NCBI GenBank assembly: GCA_023433705.1
Contig: JAEYUC010000083.1
Location: forward strand, 1-43,667
Origin: Pseudomonadota bacterium
Lineage (GTDB): Bacteria; Pseudomonadota; Gammaproteobacteria; Steroidobacterales; Steroidobacteraceae
DNA: 43,667 bases
Direction of reading: 5' to 3'
The position numbers were made by a program, and so were the translations under genes. Within the stretch, counting starts at the first letter, position 1; the number at the start of each line of letters is the position of its first letter. The notes beneath the pieces were generated by a model. The model saw only the letters and a list, made by a program, of their open reading frames with translations, searched no databases and was not told the origin of the DNA. Positions 32,214 through 40,065 of this stretch are shown here, piece by piece.

Positions 32214-33311
32214 ATGAACCGGCCCCTGCCGTTCTTGCTGTTTTTCGTCATGCTTGTTTGCTCCGGCTGCAAGGCGGCCGAGACAGTGCGCGTTCAACAT
32301 TCTTTCGATTCCTATCTACGGCAAATGGAGTCGACGGAGCACTTCAGCGGGGCCGCCCTGGTCATGCGCGAGGGAAAGATCCTCCATGCCAGGGGATACG
32401 GCGCGGCGACGGGCGATCGTGCGAATGGCATCGATACGAAGTTCCACGTCGCGTCCATCACCAAGCAGTTCACGGCCGCCGCAATCATGCGACTCGCCGA
32501 GCAAGGCGTGGTGAAGCTCGATGGCTCCATCAACACCTATCTACCGGTCGGATACCGATCGCCGAAGTGGGACGCGGTCACCGTTCATCAGCTTCTATCT
32601 CACACGAGCGGCATTCCGGACTACGCCGTCGCCCGCGACTACTATCGCCTCGCCAAAGGCTTCGGCCTGGACGGCACCGTCGACCGCATGCTGAAAGAAG
32701 CGATGGAGAAAGACCTCGAGTTCGCGCCCGGCTCCAGGTACGCGTATTCGAATCTCGGATACACGCTGCTCGGCAGCATCATCGAGAACCAGACGGGCGC
32801 TTCGTACGCCGAATACGTGAAGCGCGCCATCCTGGATCCCGTGGGGATGACATCGTCGAGCATCCACGTCGCTTCGCACGTCCCGGCCGAGGACGAAGCC
32901 GAAGGCTTGAGATGGAACGACGAACTGGCGATGCGTGTTCCGGATGACGCCGAGACGTTGCCCGCGACCGCGCCGGACGGCGGCCTGATCACCACGCTCG
33001 CGGATTTCGCCCGATGGACGCGGATATTCACCGCGGCAGGGCAAACGATCCTGAGCCCGGGCTCGATCCGGTTGATGACGACTCCGCATGTGCGGATCGG
33101 AAATGGCGGCCCTCTGGATTCGATGGGCTACGGACTCTTCATCGGTGACCGGCTGGTCGGCCACGGAGGGCTCATCGTCGGCTTCCGCAGTCAGTTCATC
33201 TTCGACCGCGAGACCCGCTCGGTCATCGCCGTGTTCTCCAACGACGCGAGCAACGACGCACAGCAGATAGCCTTTGGCCTGCTGACGATCCTGCTGACAG
33301 CCGATACCTGA
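32214..33311 (+). CDS. Serine beta-lactamase-like hydrolase, exported
   Basis: A 365-residue member of the beta-lactamase/class C penicillin-binding superfamily. The N-terminal hydrophobic stretch (PFLLFFVMLVCSGCK) is a signal peptide; Cys19 could be lipidated, though the lipobox is imperfect. The active site shows Ser81-x-x-Lys84 (ASITKQFT), the tyrosine motif YSN in RYAYSNLGY and HGG in place of KTG (VGHGGLIVGF), typical of the esterase/peptidase branch. It is therefore more likely a D-aminopeptidase, esterase or cell-wall-related hydrolase than a resistance enzyme. CATACT ends 6 bases before the ATG and no ribosome binding site is visible. Divergent from the broken kinase gene. Confidence 0.88.
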   Translation: MNRPLPFLLFFVMLVCSGCKAAETVRVQHSFDSYLRQMESTEHFSGAALVMREGKILHARGYGAATGDRANGIDTKFHVASITKQFTAAAIMRLAEQGVVKLDGSINTYLPVGYRSPKWDAVTVHQLLSHTSGIPDYAVARDYYRLAKGFGLDGTVDRMLKEAMEKDLEFAPGSRYAYSNLGYTLLGSIIENQTGASYAEYVKRAILDPVGMTSSSIHVASHVPAEDEAEGLRWNDELAMRVPDDAETLPATAPDGGLITTLADFARWTRIFTAAGQTILSPGSIRLMTTPHVRIGNGGPLDSMGYGLFIGDRLVGHGGLIVGFRSQFIFDRETRSVIAVFSNDASNDAQQIAFGLLTILLTADT

Positions 33312-33414
33312 CCCGAAGTCGCACCGCGCGAGCGAGATGGTTCTTCAATTGCTTTCCCCATCACCGTCATCGCAAACTTTACCCACGTAACGGCAGGACG
33401 CGGAGACGGACGCA

Positions 33415-33834
33415 ATGAAATCCACGGCGAAACCTCGGGCGAAATCCCCCACCACCGCCCGGGGCAAGAGCGCCCGCAAGTCCGACGCGACCGACTGGCG
33501 CGAGGCGGCGGCAACGCGCCTGCGCTCGCTCATCCTCGCGGCGGATCCGAAGATCGTCGAAGAGCGAAAGTGGAAGAAGCCCTCGAACCCCGCCGGCGTG
33601 CCTACCTTCTCGCGCGACGGCATCATCTGCACGCTCGAGACCTACAAGAACGCCGTGAAGCTCACGTTCGCGCACGGCGCCAGCCTTCCCGACCCGAAGC
33701 GGCTCTTCAATGCGAGCCTCGAAGGAAACATGCGTCGCGCGATCGACATGACCGAAGGCGAATCGGTCGACGCGACTGCGTTCAAATCACTCATCAAGGC
33801 CGCGGTGGAGCGCAATGTCTCAGCGAAAAAGTAA
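33415..33834 (+). CDS. DUF1801 family protein (first of a tandem pair)
   Basis: A 139-residue cytoplasmic protein. Residues 1-25 form a Lys/Arg/Ser/Thr-rich tail. The rest is a DUF1801 domain (YdhG fold, iron-chaperone-like alpha/beta) recognised by RLRSLILAADPKIVEERKWKKPSN, FSRDGIICTLETYKNAVKLTF and the terminal helix. The function of the family is unclear; its fold is related to frataxin-like and iron-chaperone proteins. GGAG lies 9 bases before the ATG. Its last 20 bases overlap the next gene, a distant relative. Confidence 0.82.
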   Translation: MKSTAKPRAKSPTTARGKSARKSDATDWREAAATRLRSLILAADPKIVEERKWKKPSNPAGVPTFSRDGIICTLETYKNAVKLTFAHGASLPDPKRLFNASLEGNMRRAIDMTEGESVDATAFKSLIKAAVERNVSAKK

Positions 33835-34309
33835 GACCCGATCCGCTTCGCGGCCGAGCCCGGCGCGCAAGAAAGCCCCCCTGAAAAAGTCCGCGCCGAA
33901 ACGCGGCACGAAGGTCCGGCTCCTCTCGGGCGGCAATCCGCAGATCGCCAAGGGCGATGGCGATGCCCCGGTGCAGGCGTATATCGCCGCGATGCCGGGC
34001 TGGAAGCAGGACATCGGCAAGCGCGTGGATGAGCTGATCGCGCGCAAGATCCCGCAGGTGCGCAAAGCAGTGAGATGGAATTCGCCTTTCTACGGCGTGG
34101 ATGGAAAGGGCTGGTTCCTCGCCGTGCACGTCTTCACGCACTTCGTGCGCATCACGTTCTTCAAGGGGACCTCGCTCGATCCGCTGCCGCCGGGCACCAG
34201 CAAGTCTCCCGAAGTCCGCTACTACGACATCCGCGAGAATGCCTTCGACGAACAGCAGATGGCCAAGTGGGTGATTCAAGCCGCGGCAGTACCGGGCTGG
34301 CTCGCCTGA
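33815..34309 (+). CDS. DUF1801 family protein (second of a tandem pair)
   Basis: A 164-residue protein. Residues 1-35 form a strongly basic Lys/Arg/Ser/Pro tail; the domain follows with VQAYIAAMPGWKQDIGKRVDE, VRKAVRWNSPFYG and FFKGTSLDPLPPG, matching DUF1801. It overlaps the upstream paralogue by 20 bases in a different frame, with GGAG just before its ATG, so the two are translated from one message. The basic tails suggest nucleic-acid or ribosome contact, which is inference. A hairpin follows 6 bases after the stop. Confidence 0.82.
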   Translation: MSQRKSKTRSASRPSPARKKAPLKKSAPKRGTKVRLLSGGNPQIAKGDGDAPVQAYIAAMPGWKQDIGKRVDELIARKIPQVRKAVRWNSPFYGVDGKGWFLAVHVFTHFVRITFFKGTSLDPLPPGTSKSPEVRYYDIRENAFDEQQMAKWVIQAAAVPGWLA

Positions 34310-34315
34310 CAGGAA

Positions 34316-34339
34316 AATCCTCCCGCGGGTGGGAGGATT
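34316..34339. terminator. Hairpin after the DUF1801 pair
   Basis: AATCCTCCC (34316-34324) and GGGAGGATT (34331-34339) form a perfect 9-bp stem with a 6-base loop, 6 bases after the stop at 34309. On the plus strand no U-run follows; on the minus strand TTTT follows the stem. It may end transcription of the DUF1801 genes weakly. Confidence 0.45.
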
Positions 34340-34357
34340 CGCCGGCTCGTGACAGTA

Positions 34358-34373
34358 TGTTGTTAGAACAACA
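34358..34373. promoter_or_regulatory. Palindrome upstream of the redox operon (possible operator)
   Basis: TGTTGTT-AG-AACAACA is a perfect 7+2+7 palindrome located 36 bases before the TTG start of the first redox-operon gene, in the likely promoter zone. No regulator gene is adjacent, so the binding protein is unknown. Confidence 0.4.
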
Positions 34374-34408
34374 ACGGATGGCGCGGGTATCCGCTCAGGA
34401 GCCATTGT

Positions 34409-34903
34409 TTGACGAGTACCGATCCGTGGGACGGCCCGCTGAAGCCGGAGATCCTCGAGCCCCCCGTCGAACCGCTCGACGCCAGACAACTCGATACGCT
34501 GTGGCAGATGTTCCGGGCCATCGCGACCCACTGGAAGCTGGATATCGAGATCGAACTCTTGCGCAGCCGCTGGCTGGACATGCTCGACGCCCGTGGCGCC
34601 GGAGACATCGACTACCGCGGTGAATACGCGAACGCCGCGGAGGTGTACGAGTCGCTGGTCGCGAAGCTCGGCGAGTCCGCGGCGATCGACAAGTTCTACC
34701 ATCAAACCGTGGTCACCGAGCCGAGCCAGGCGATCACGAAACTCACACACGCCAAGTTCCACGTCGCGAACGACTTCATCCGCTGCTTCATCGCGACCGG
34801 AGGCTTCAGGGCGTTCGTGCCGAAAGCTCGCAACTACACGGGATACATGGGGGGTTCGCGTTTTCGCGAATGGGATCCCGTGCGCACCGGAAGCAGAAAA
34901 TGA
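34409..34903 (+). CDS. Small unrecognised protein heading the GMC/ferritin operon
   Basis: A 164-residue soluble protein without a known domain. It begins MTSTDPWDGPLKPEILEPP and has a mainly helical centre (LDTLWQMFRAIATHWKL, EIELLRSRWLDML, EVYESLVAKLGE). The conserved-looking end is rich in aromatic residues (DKFYHQTVVTEPS, KARNYTGYMGG). There is no signal peptide and no cysteine pair. The start is TTG at 34409, supported by AGGAG 7 bases upstream. Its stop overlaps the GMC start (ATGA), so it is probably made in fixed ratio with the flavoprotein, as an accessory subunit or maturation factor. It does not look like the known gluconate-dehydrogenase small subunit, which carries a Tat signal. 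Confidence 0.65.
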   Translation: MTSTDPWDGPLKPEILEPPVEPLDARQLDTLWQMFRAIATHWKLDIEIELLRSRWLDMLDARGAGDIDYRGEYANAAEVYESLVAKLGESAAIDKFYHQTVVTEPSQAITKLTHAKFHVANDFIRCFIATGGFRAFVPKARNYTGYMGGSRFREWDPVRTGSRK

Positions 34904-36480
34904 GCCGCGACTACGACTACGTGATCGTCGGCAGCGGCGTCGCGGCGACTCTCCTTTGCGATCGCCTGCTGGAGGCGAACCGGCTCGCTTCGATTCTCGT
35001 CCTCGAAGCGGGTGACCGCATCCCGTCGCGCGACCGGCGCAGTTGGTGGGATCTCGTCCTGGACAGAAAGAAGACGCCGTATGCCAGAACGTACGACGAC
35101 GACAAGAGCAGTGGCGACGCGCGGGAAAGTTTCTCGACGGGAAACACGCCGTGGATCTTCGAGGAATCGCGCGTTCGCGCCTATGGCGGTTCCACGATGC
35201 ACTGGGGCGGCTGGTCGCTGCGCTACAAGGAAGAGGATTTCAATTGTCGCTCGCGCACCGGTCGCGGAGCGGACTGGCCCTTCGACTACGAAACACTCGA
35301 GCCATGGTACGGGCTCGCGGAGCAGGTGCTCTCCGTTTGCGGCGACCCTTCCGACGAAGGCCCCATCCGCACGGGTCGCTATCCACTTCCCCCGTATGTC
35401 TGGTCCGCCCACGAATCGAGGCTCGCGGATGCCTTCGAGAAGATAGGGCTCAAACCCGGGCACATGCCGATCGCGCGCTTCAAGCGCTGCATGACGACCG
35501 GAACCTGCAAGTACTGTCCGATCGGCGGCCGCTACTCGGCGCAGGATCACCTCGACGAACTGCTGCACGATGCCAGGCATCGCAACCTGCACCTCAGGAT
35601 CAACGCGCCGGTGCGGCGGATCATCGCCGAACGCAATCGCGTGCACGGAGTCGAGTTCCTCGACGCCGCCAGCGGCGAGTGGATCGAGGTTTTCGGAAAC
35701 AAGGTGATCGTCTGCGCGGGCACCTACGAATCGACCAAACTACTGCTCGCGTCGACATCGCCGGAATGGCCCACGGGCCTCGGCAATCGTTACGACCAGG
35801 TGGGGCGTCACATCGTGACCCACCTGCTCTTCAGCGTCTCGGGCAGGCGCACCGACAACCACGACAAACTCTTCCAGGAATACGACTTTCCGACGCTGAT
35901 GTCGCGCAGCTGGGACACGCCGCAGTTGCAGGCCGACGGCAAGATGTTCGTCTTCAACAATCGCGCCCTCCCGGAGTTCCGCTTCGAGGAACACATGGTG
36001 CTGGGCAAGAGCCGCGAGGAGATCGACGCCCTCGCTGGCGGAGAGAGCCGCGCCGGACTCAGCGCGTTCATCGAGGAGTTCGGCGATCCGGCGAATCGCC
36101 TGACACTGGCACCAGGCACCGGAAAGTTGGGGCTTCCCAAGACCCGGATCTGCTTCTCGCGTCGTGAACCACCCAAGTTCCAGCATACGATCGCGGCGGC
36201 ACAGGAGAAGTTGTTCCAGTGCCTCGAGTCGATGGGCTACACGCGGGAAGAACCCCGCAAGGAGAACCCGCGCGGCGATCACGCGTCCGGTACATGCCGC
36301 ATGGGAACGAGTCCCGACGCGAGCGTGACCAATGCGGATCTCGCCGTGCACGACATCGACAACCTGTTCGTCTGCTCCAACGCGGTCCTGCCGAACGCGG
36401 CGGCCGTCAATCCGACGCTGACACTTGCCGCACTCGCACTGCGGCTCGGCACACGCCTGGGCGCGGGGGAGCTGCGATGA
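34900..36480 (+). CDS. GMC-type flavoprotein oxidoreductase
   Basis: A 526-residue FAD-dependent dehydrogenase/oxidase. The dinucleotide motif VIVGSGVAATL is at the N-terminus, YGGSTMHWGG follows near residue 100, and the C-terminal GMC signatures are GDHASGTCRMG (His461) and AAVNPTLTLAALALRLG. A cysteine group, Cys197-x5-Cys203-x2-Cys206, lies in CMTTGTCKYCPIGG; in multi-subunit GMC dehydrogenases a similar stretch binds an iron-sulfur cluster, so one may be present here (inference). There is no signal peptide. The start at 34900 overlaps the upstream stop, and the gene overlaps the ferritin-like gene by 4 bases. The substrate is unknown. Confidence 0.9.
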   Translation: MSRDYDYVIVGSGVAATLLCDRLLEANRLASILVLEAGDRIPSRDRRSWWDLVLDRKKTPYARTYDDDKSSGDARESFSTGNTPWIFEESRVRAYGGSTMHWGGWSLRYKEEDFNCRSRTGRGADWPFDYETLEPWYGLAEQVLSVCGDPSDEGPIRTGRYPLPPYVWSAHESRLADAFEKIGLKPGHMPIARFKRCMTTGTCKYCPIGGRYSAQDHLDELLHDARHRNLHLRINAPVRRIIAERNRVHGVEFLDAASGEWIEVFGNKVIVCAGTYESTKLLLASTSPEWPTGLGNRYDQVGRHIVTHLLFSVSGRRTDNHDKLFQEYDFPTLMSRSWDTPQLQADGKMFVFNNRALPEFRFEEHMVLGKSREEIDALAGGESRAGLSAFIEEFGDPANRLTLAPGTGKLGLPKTRICFSRREPPKFQHTIAAAQEKLFQCLESMGYTREEPRKENPRGDHASGTCRMGTSPDASVTNADLAVHDIDNLFVCSNAVLPNAAAVNPTLTLAALALRLGTRLGAGELR

Positions 36481-37634
36481 GCGAAGCCGTGCAATTCGAT
36501 CTCAAGGAGCTCACGGAGCGACTCGAAGCCGCGGCGAGGCGGCCCGTGATTCCCGAAACCATCGAGCTCGGACGTCGGCCGTCATTCGGAGCGGATGCGT
36601 CGAAGAAGATCCTCGAGAAAGTCGTCGACGACGCGGTGAAGGAAGCGGTGGCACGGACCACGCCGGCGTCACTCGTCCCGCCGCCGACGATCGACGATCT
36701 CAAGGAAGCCCTGCGCGCCGCCATCCAGGTCGAGTTCGCGACCATCCCGCTCTATCTGACCGCGCTCTGGTCGATCATCGACCAGGCCCATCCCGTCGCG
36801 AAGTCGATTCGCGCCGTCGCGCACGAGGAGATGCTGCACCTTTCGCTGTTGTGCAATCTGCTCTCCGCGCTCGGTGAGCGGCCGATTCTCACGGGCGCGG
36901 TCGTTCCGCGGTTTCCCGGTCGCTTCCCGGGTGGCGTGCATCCGGAGCTCGAGCTTCGGCTCGAGGGCTACGGTCCCTCATCGCTTGCGACCTTCATGGA
37001 AATCGAGCGGCCGGAGACGCCGATCCAGATCGATGACGATCCGCTCGAAGAATTCCCGCCGGAGGACAAGACGATCGGGCGCTTCTACATCGCCTTGATC
37101 GAAGTCTTCAAGAAACTGAACCCGAAGCTCGATCCCCGCTGGCAGATCGCGGGACCGTTCACCTGGTTCGTCATGACGAAGCTCGAGCACGTCGAGGAAG
37201 CACTGACCGTCATCATGGCGCAGGGCGAGGGAGCGAACGGTTTGCCGTATCCGCGCTACGCGAAGTACCTGTCTCACTACTACCGCTTCAAGTCGCTGGA
37301 CATGCAGACCGAGCTCGTCTGGGATCCGATGGAAAAGAAGCTCAGGCGCGGCAAGCCGATTCCGCAGCCACCCGTATTCACGCTGGCGCCCGCATCACCG
37401 AATGGTTACGGACTCGCAGCGCCGCGAGCGCTGCGCGAGGCGAGCGACCGCTTCGAAACGACGTACTCGCGGATGCTGCGACTACTGGAAGGCAGTTGGC
37501 TCGAGGGCGGCGACAAATCTTTCATCAAGGCCCTCGAGCTGATGTTCGACCTCGGCTCGCTGGCGCAGGCCATGATGCACATCGGCACCCCGGACGGGCG
37601 CGGCTACTGCCCGAGCTTTCGTTATCGTCCATAA
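36477..37634 (+). CDS. Ferritin-like protein of the VioB/RebD C-terminal type
   Basis: A 385-residue protein with a ferritin-like four-helix diiron domain. Candidate ligands are Glu86 (IQVEFATIPLYL), Glu118-x-x-His121 (HEEMLHL), and Glu237/His238 with Glu240 or 241 (TKLEHVEEAL). The pattern EFATIPLYLTALWS followed by AHEEMLHLSLLCNLL is characteristic of the domain found in iminophenyl-pyruvate dimer synthases (VioB, RebD) and stand-alone relatives. An N-terminal 65-residue helical extension and a C-terminal 100-residue region are additional. The ATG overlaps the GMC stop. It probably performs an oxygen- or iron-dependent step with the flavoprotein; the reaction is unknown. Confidence 0.82.
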   Translation: MSEAVQFDLKELTERLEAAARRPVIPETIELGRRPSFGADASKKILEKVVDDAVKEAVARTTPASLVPPPTIDDLKEALRAAIQVEFATIPLYLTALWSIIDQAHPVAKSIRAVAHEEMLHLSLLCNLLSALGERPILTGAVVPRFPGRFPGGVHPELELRLEGYGPSSLATFMEIERPETPIQIDDDPLEEFPPEDKTIGRFYIALIEVFKKLNPKLDPRWQIAGPFTWFVMTKLEHVEEALTVIMAQGEGANGLPYPRYAKYLSHYYRFKSLDMQTELVWDPMEKKLRRGKPIPQPPVFTLAPASPNGYGLAAPRALREASDRFETTYSRMLRLLEGSWLEGGDKSFIKALELMFDLGSLAQAMMHIGTPDGRGYCPSFRYRP

Positions 37635-37693
37635 GGGCCATAACGGCCAGGTCCGGTTCCACGGCCGAGCTTTCGCGCGCCGGGACACGAGTC

Positions 37694-37714
37694 CGCCCGC
37701 CGCGCAAGCGGGCG
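37694..37714. repeat. Short hairpin after the ferritin-like gene
   Basis: CGCCCGC and GCGGGCG form a perfect 7-bp stem around a 7-base loop, 60 bases after the stop at 37634. There is no U-run. It lies in the 245-base gap before the SDR gene, in which no other feature was found. Confidence 0.35.
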
Positions 37715-37879
37715 AATGCGCCGAATAAATACAGAAAACGGAAGCCATCTCCGCTTCGCAATGCGGCAGTCTGCCCTCGGGCGCGGAAAACGTGCCGGAC
37801 AGTTGCGCGAAGAATTCGCTCGCGGGAACTCGCCGGGGCTGAGGGTGGACAGATGGATGAACAACGACTGGAGCCAGCG

Positions 37880-38749
37880 ATGAACGATGCATCGTCCACA
37901 CGGCGCCGCCTTGTCCAAGGGCTCTCTCTAGGACTCGCCCTCGCATCCATCGGCAAGGTTCCCCGAGCAAAGGAGCGAAGCGTGCGGCGCATCTTCATAA
38001 CCGGATCGACGGACGGCCTCGGCCGAGGCGCGGCACAGAAACTGATCGCCGACGGTCACCAGGTCGTGCTGCACGCACGTTCGAAAGAACGCGCCGCCGC
38101 GCTCTCGAATCTCGCACCGCGCGCCGCGGGCGTCGTGATCGGCGATCTCGCGAGCGTGGCGCAGACGCGGGATCTCGCGGGGCAGGTCAACGAGCTCGGC
38201 CGCATGGATGCCGTCATTCACAACGCTGGCATCTATCGCGAACCGAACCGCGGCTCGACGCCCGAGGGTCACGCGAAAGTTTTCGCGGTGAACGTGCTCG
38301 CGCCCTACATCCTGACCGCGCTCATCGAACGTCCCGATCGATTGATCTACCTGAGCAGCAGCATGCATCGCAGCGGCGAGGGATCACTCGACGACATCGA
38401 CTGGACCACTCGCCCGTGGGACACGCACCGCGCGTACGCCGAAAGCAAGCTCTACCTGACCACGCTCGCCTTCGCGGTCGCGCGTCGCTGGCCGAAGGTG
38501 TTCAGCAACGCCGTCGATCCGGGCTGGGTGCCCACGAAGATGGGCGGCGCCGGCGCGCCAGACGATCTCGAGCTGGGATACCTGACGCAGACTTGGCTCG
38601 CGGCCAGCGACGACCCGGATGCGAAAACCAGCGGCGGACTGTGGTTTCATCGCCGACGGCAGCAGCCCGCGACGCAATCCCTCGACACACGATTTCAGGA
38701 TGAGCTCGTCGCGAAGCTCGCCGGGCTCACGGGGACGAAACTCCCTTGA
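37880..38749 (+). CDS. Short-chain dehydrogenase/reductase
   Basis: An SDR-family NAD(P)-dependent oxidoreductase. The cofactor motif ITGSTDGLGRG, the HNAG motif and the catalytic YAESK (Tyr, Lys) with an upstream serine in LSSSMHRSGEG are all present. Two starts are plausible. The ATG at 37880 (GGAG 6 bases upstream) gives 289 residues with a leader that has three arginines and a hydrophobic run (STRRRLVQGLSLGLALASI), resembling a Tat signal. The GTG at 37982 (AAAGGAG 6 bases upstream) gives a standard 255-residue cytoplasmic SDR. I list the longer form but cannot decide. Its stop overlaps the amine oxidase start, so the two are one unit. The substrate is unknown. Confidence 0.82.
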   Translation: MNDASSTRRRLVQGLSLGLALASIGKVPRAKERSVRRIFITGSTDGLGRGAAQKLIADGHQVVLHARSKERAAALSNLAPRAAGVVIGDLASVAQTRDLAGQVNELGRMDAVIHNAGIYREPNRGSTPEGHAKVFAVNVLAPYILTALIERPDRLIYLSSSMHRSGEGSLDDIDWTTRPWDTHRAYAESKLYLTTLAFAVARRWPKVFSNAVDPGWVPTKMGGAGAPDDLELGYLTQTWLAASDDPDAKTSGGLWFHRRRQQPATQSLDTRFQDELVAKLAGLTGTKLP

Positions 38750-39978
38750 GCGCCGACGTCGATGTCGTAATCGTCGGAGGCGGCGCGGCGGGCGTGGGAG
38801 CGGCGCGACGCCTCGCGCGCAGCGGCCTGTCTACCATGTTGCTCGAAGCGCATTCGCGTCTCGGCGGGCGCGCGTGGACGCGCAGCGTTTCGGGACACGA
38901 GCTCGATCTCGGCTGCGGCTGGCTGCATTCCGCGGAACACAATGCGTGGGTTCACATCGCCCGTGAAGCGGGCGTTCACATCGATGAATCTCCCGCGGCC
39001 TGGGGCGTGCAGTATCGCGGTCTCGGCTTTTCGCGCGAGGAGCAGGCCGAGGCGCGCAGGGCACTGACCGAGTGGACCCAGCGACTGGCGAAATCACCGC
39101 CGCCCGGCGATCGCGCGAGCGATGCCCTGATCCCGAATGCCCGGTGGAACAACTACATCCGGACGATCGTCGGTTTCATAAGCGGCGCGGTTCCGGAGCA
39201 GCTTTCCGCGGCCGACTACGTGCGCTACGACGAGTCCTCGACGGAAACCAACTGGCGCGTGACCACCGGGCTCGGCGCGCTGGTCGCGCGCAGCGTTCCT
39301 CCCGGAATCCCCGTGCACCTCGGTACGCCCGTCGAATCGATCGCGCCCGGATCCGCCGGCGTGGCACTGACCACGCGCGTCGGCGCCGTGCGCGCGCGTG
39401 CCGTGCTGCTCACGGTGTCCACCGAGGTGCTCGCGAACGGCACGATCAAACTACCTGCCGGGCTCGATGCCTGGCGCAATGCCGCCGCCCGGCTGCCGCT
39501 CGGCCGCAACGAAAAGCTGTTCTTCGAGATCCTCGGCAATGCACCCTTCGAGCCCGAAACGCAGGTCATCGGCAATCCGCGCGACACGTCGACGGCGGCC
39601 TACTACCTTCGGCCGCTGGGACGGCCGGTCATCGAGGCATTCTTCGGCGGCGATGGCGCACGCAAGGTGGACAGGGACGGCATCGACGCGGCGTTCGCCT
39701 TCGCGCTCGACCAGCTCGCGGCCCTGTTCGGCGCCGACATCCGCGGCAAGCTGCGCCCGCTGGCCGCTTCCGCGTGGAGCCGCGACAGCCGCGTCGGCGG
39801 TGCATACAGCTATGCGGTTCCCGGCAGCGTGGAAGCACGCGCGGAACTCGCGCGGCCCTTCGAAGAACGCATCTTCTTCGCGGGTGAGGCGACCAGCGGC
39901 TCGGAGTTTTCCACCGTGCACGGCGCGCACGACAGTGGCGTGCGCGCCGCGGAAGAGGTGATCGCCGCGCTGGCATGA
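38746..39978 (+). CDS. Flavin-containing amine oxidase
   Basis: A 410-residue FAD enzyme of the monoamine/polyamine oxidase and L-amino-acid oxidase superfamily. Evidence: VVIVGGGAAGVGAARRL (FAD-binding), LEAHSRLGGRAWT (GG doublet), DLGCGWLHSAEHN, and the C-terminal RIFFAGEATSGSEFSTVHGAHDSG, which holds the FAD-binding threonine/serine region. It should oxidise an amine or amino acid with release of hydrogen peroxide. The start is TTG at 38746, overlapping the SDR stop (TTGA); no better in-frame start precedes the FAD motif. It shares a functional theme with the VioB-like protein upstream, since VioA/VioB and RebO/RebD pair the same two families. Confidence 0.88.
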   Translation: MSADVDVVIVGGGAAGVGAARRLARSGLSTMLLEAHSRLGGRAWTRSVSGHELDLGCGWLHSAEHNAWVHIAREAGVHIDESPAAWGVQYRGLGFSREEQAEARRALTEWTQRLAKSPPPGDRASDALIPNARWNNYIRTIVGFISGAVPEQLSAADYVRYDESSTETNWRVTTGLGALVARSVPPGIPVHLGTPVESIAPGSAGVALTTRVGAVRARAVLLTVSTEVLANGTIKLPAGLDAWRNAAARLPLGRNEKLFFEILGNAPFEPETQVIGNPRDTSTAAYYLRPLGRPVIEAFFGGDGARKVDRDGIDAAFAFALDQLAALFGADIRGKLRPLAASAWSRDSRVGGAYSYAVPGSVEARAELARPFEERIFFAGEATSGSEFSTVHGAHDSGVRAAEEVIAALA

Positions 39979-40065
39979 CCGCGCCGCGCGTCCTCGATTG
40001 GCGGCGCTCGGTGCTTGCGTGTACCGTGCCGCAGGCAGGCGGGCGTTCGCCGAGGGAGAAACACA

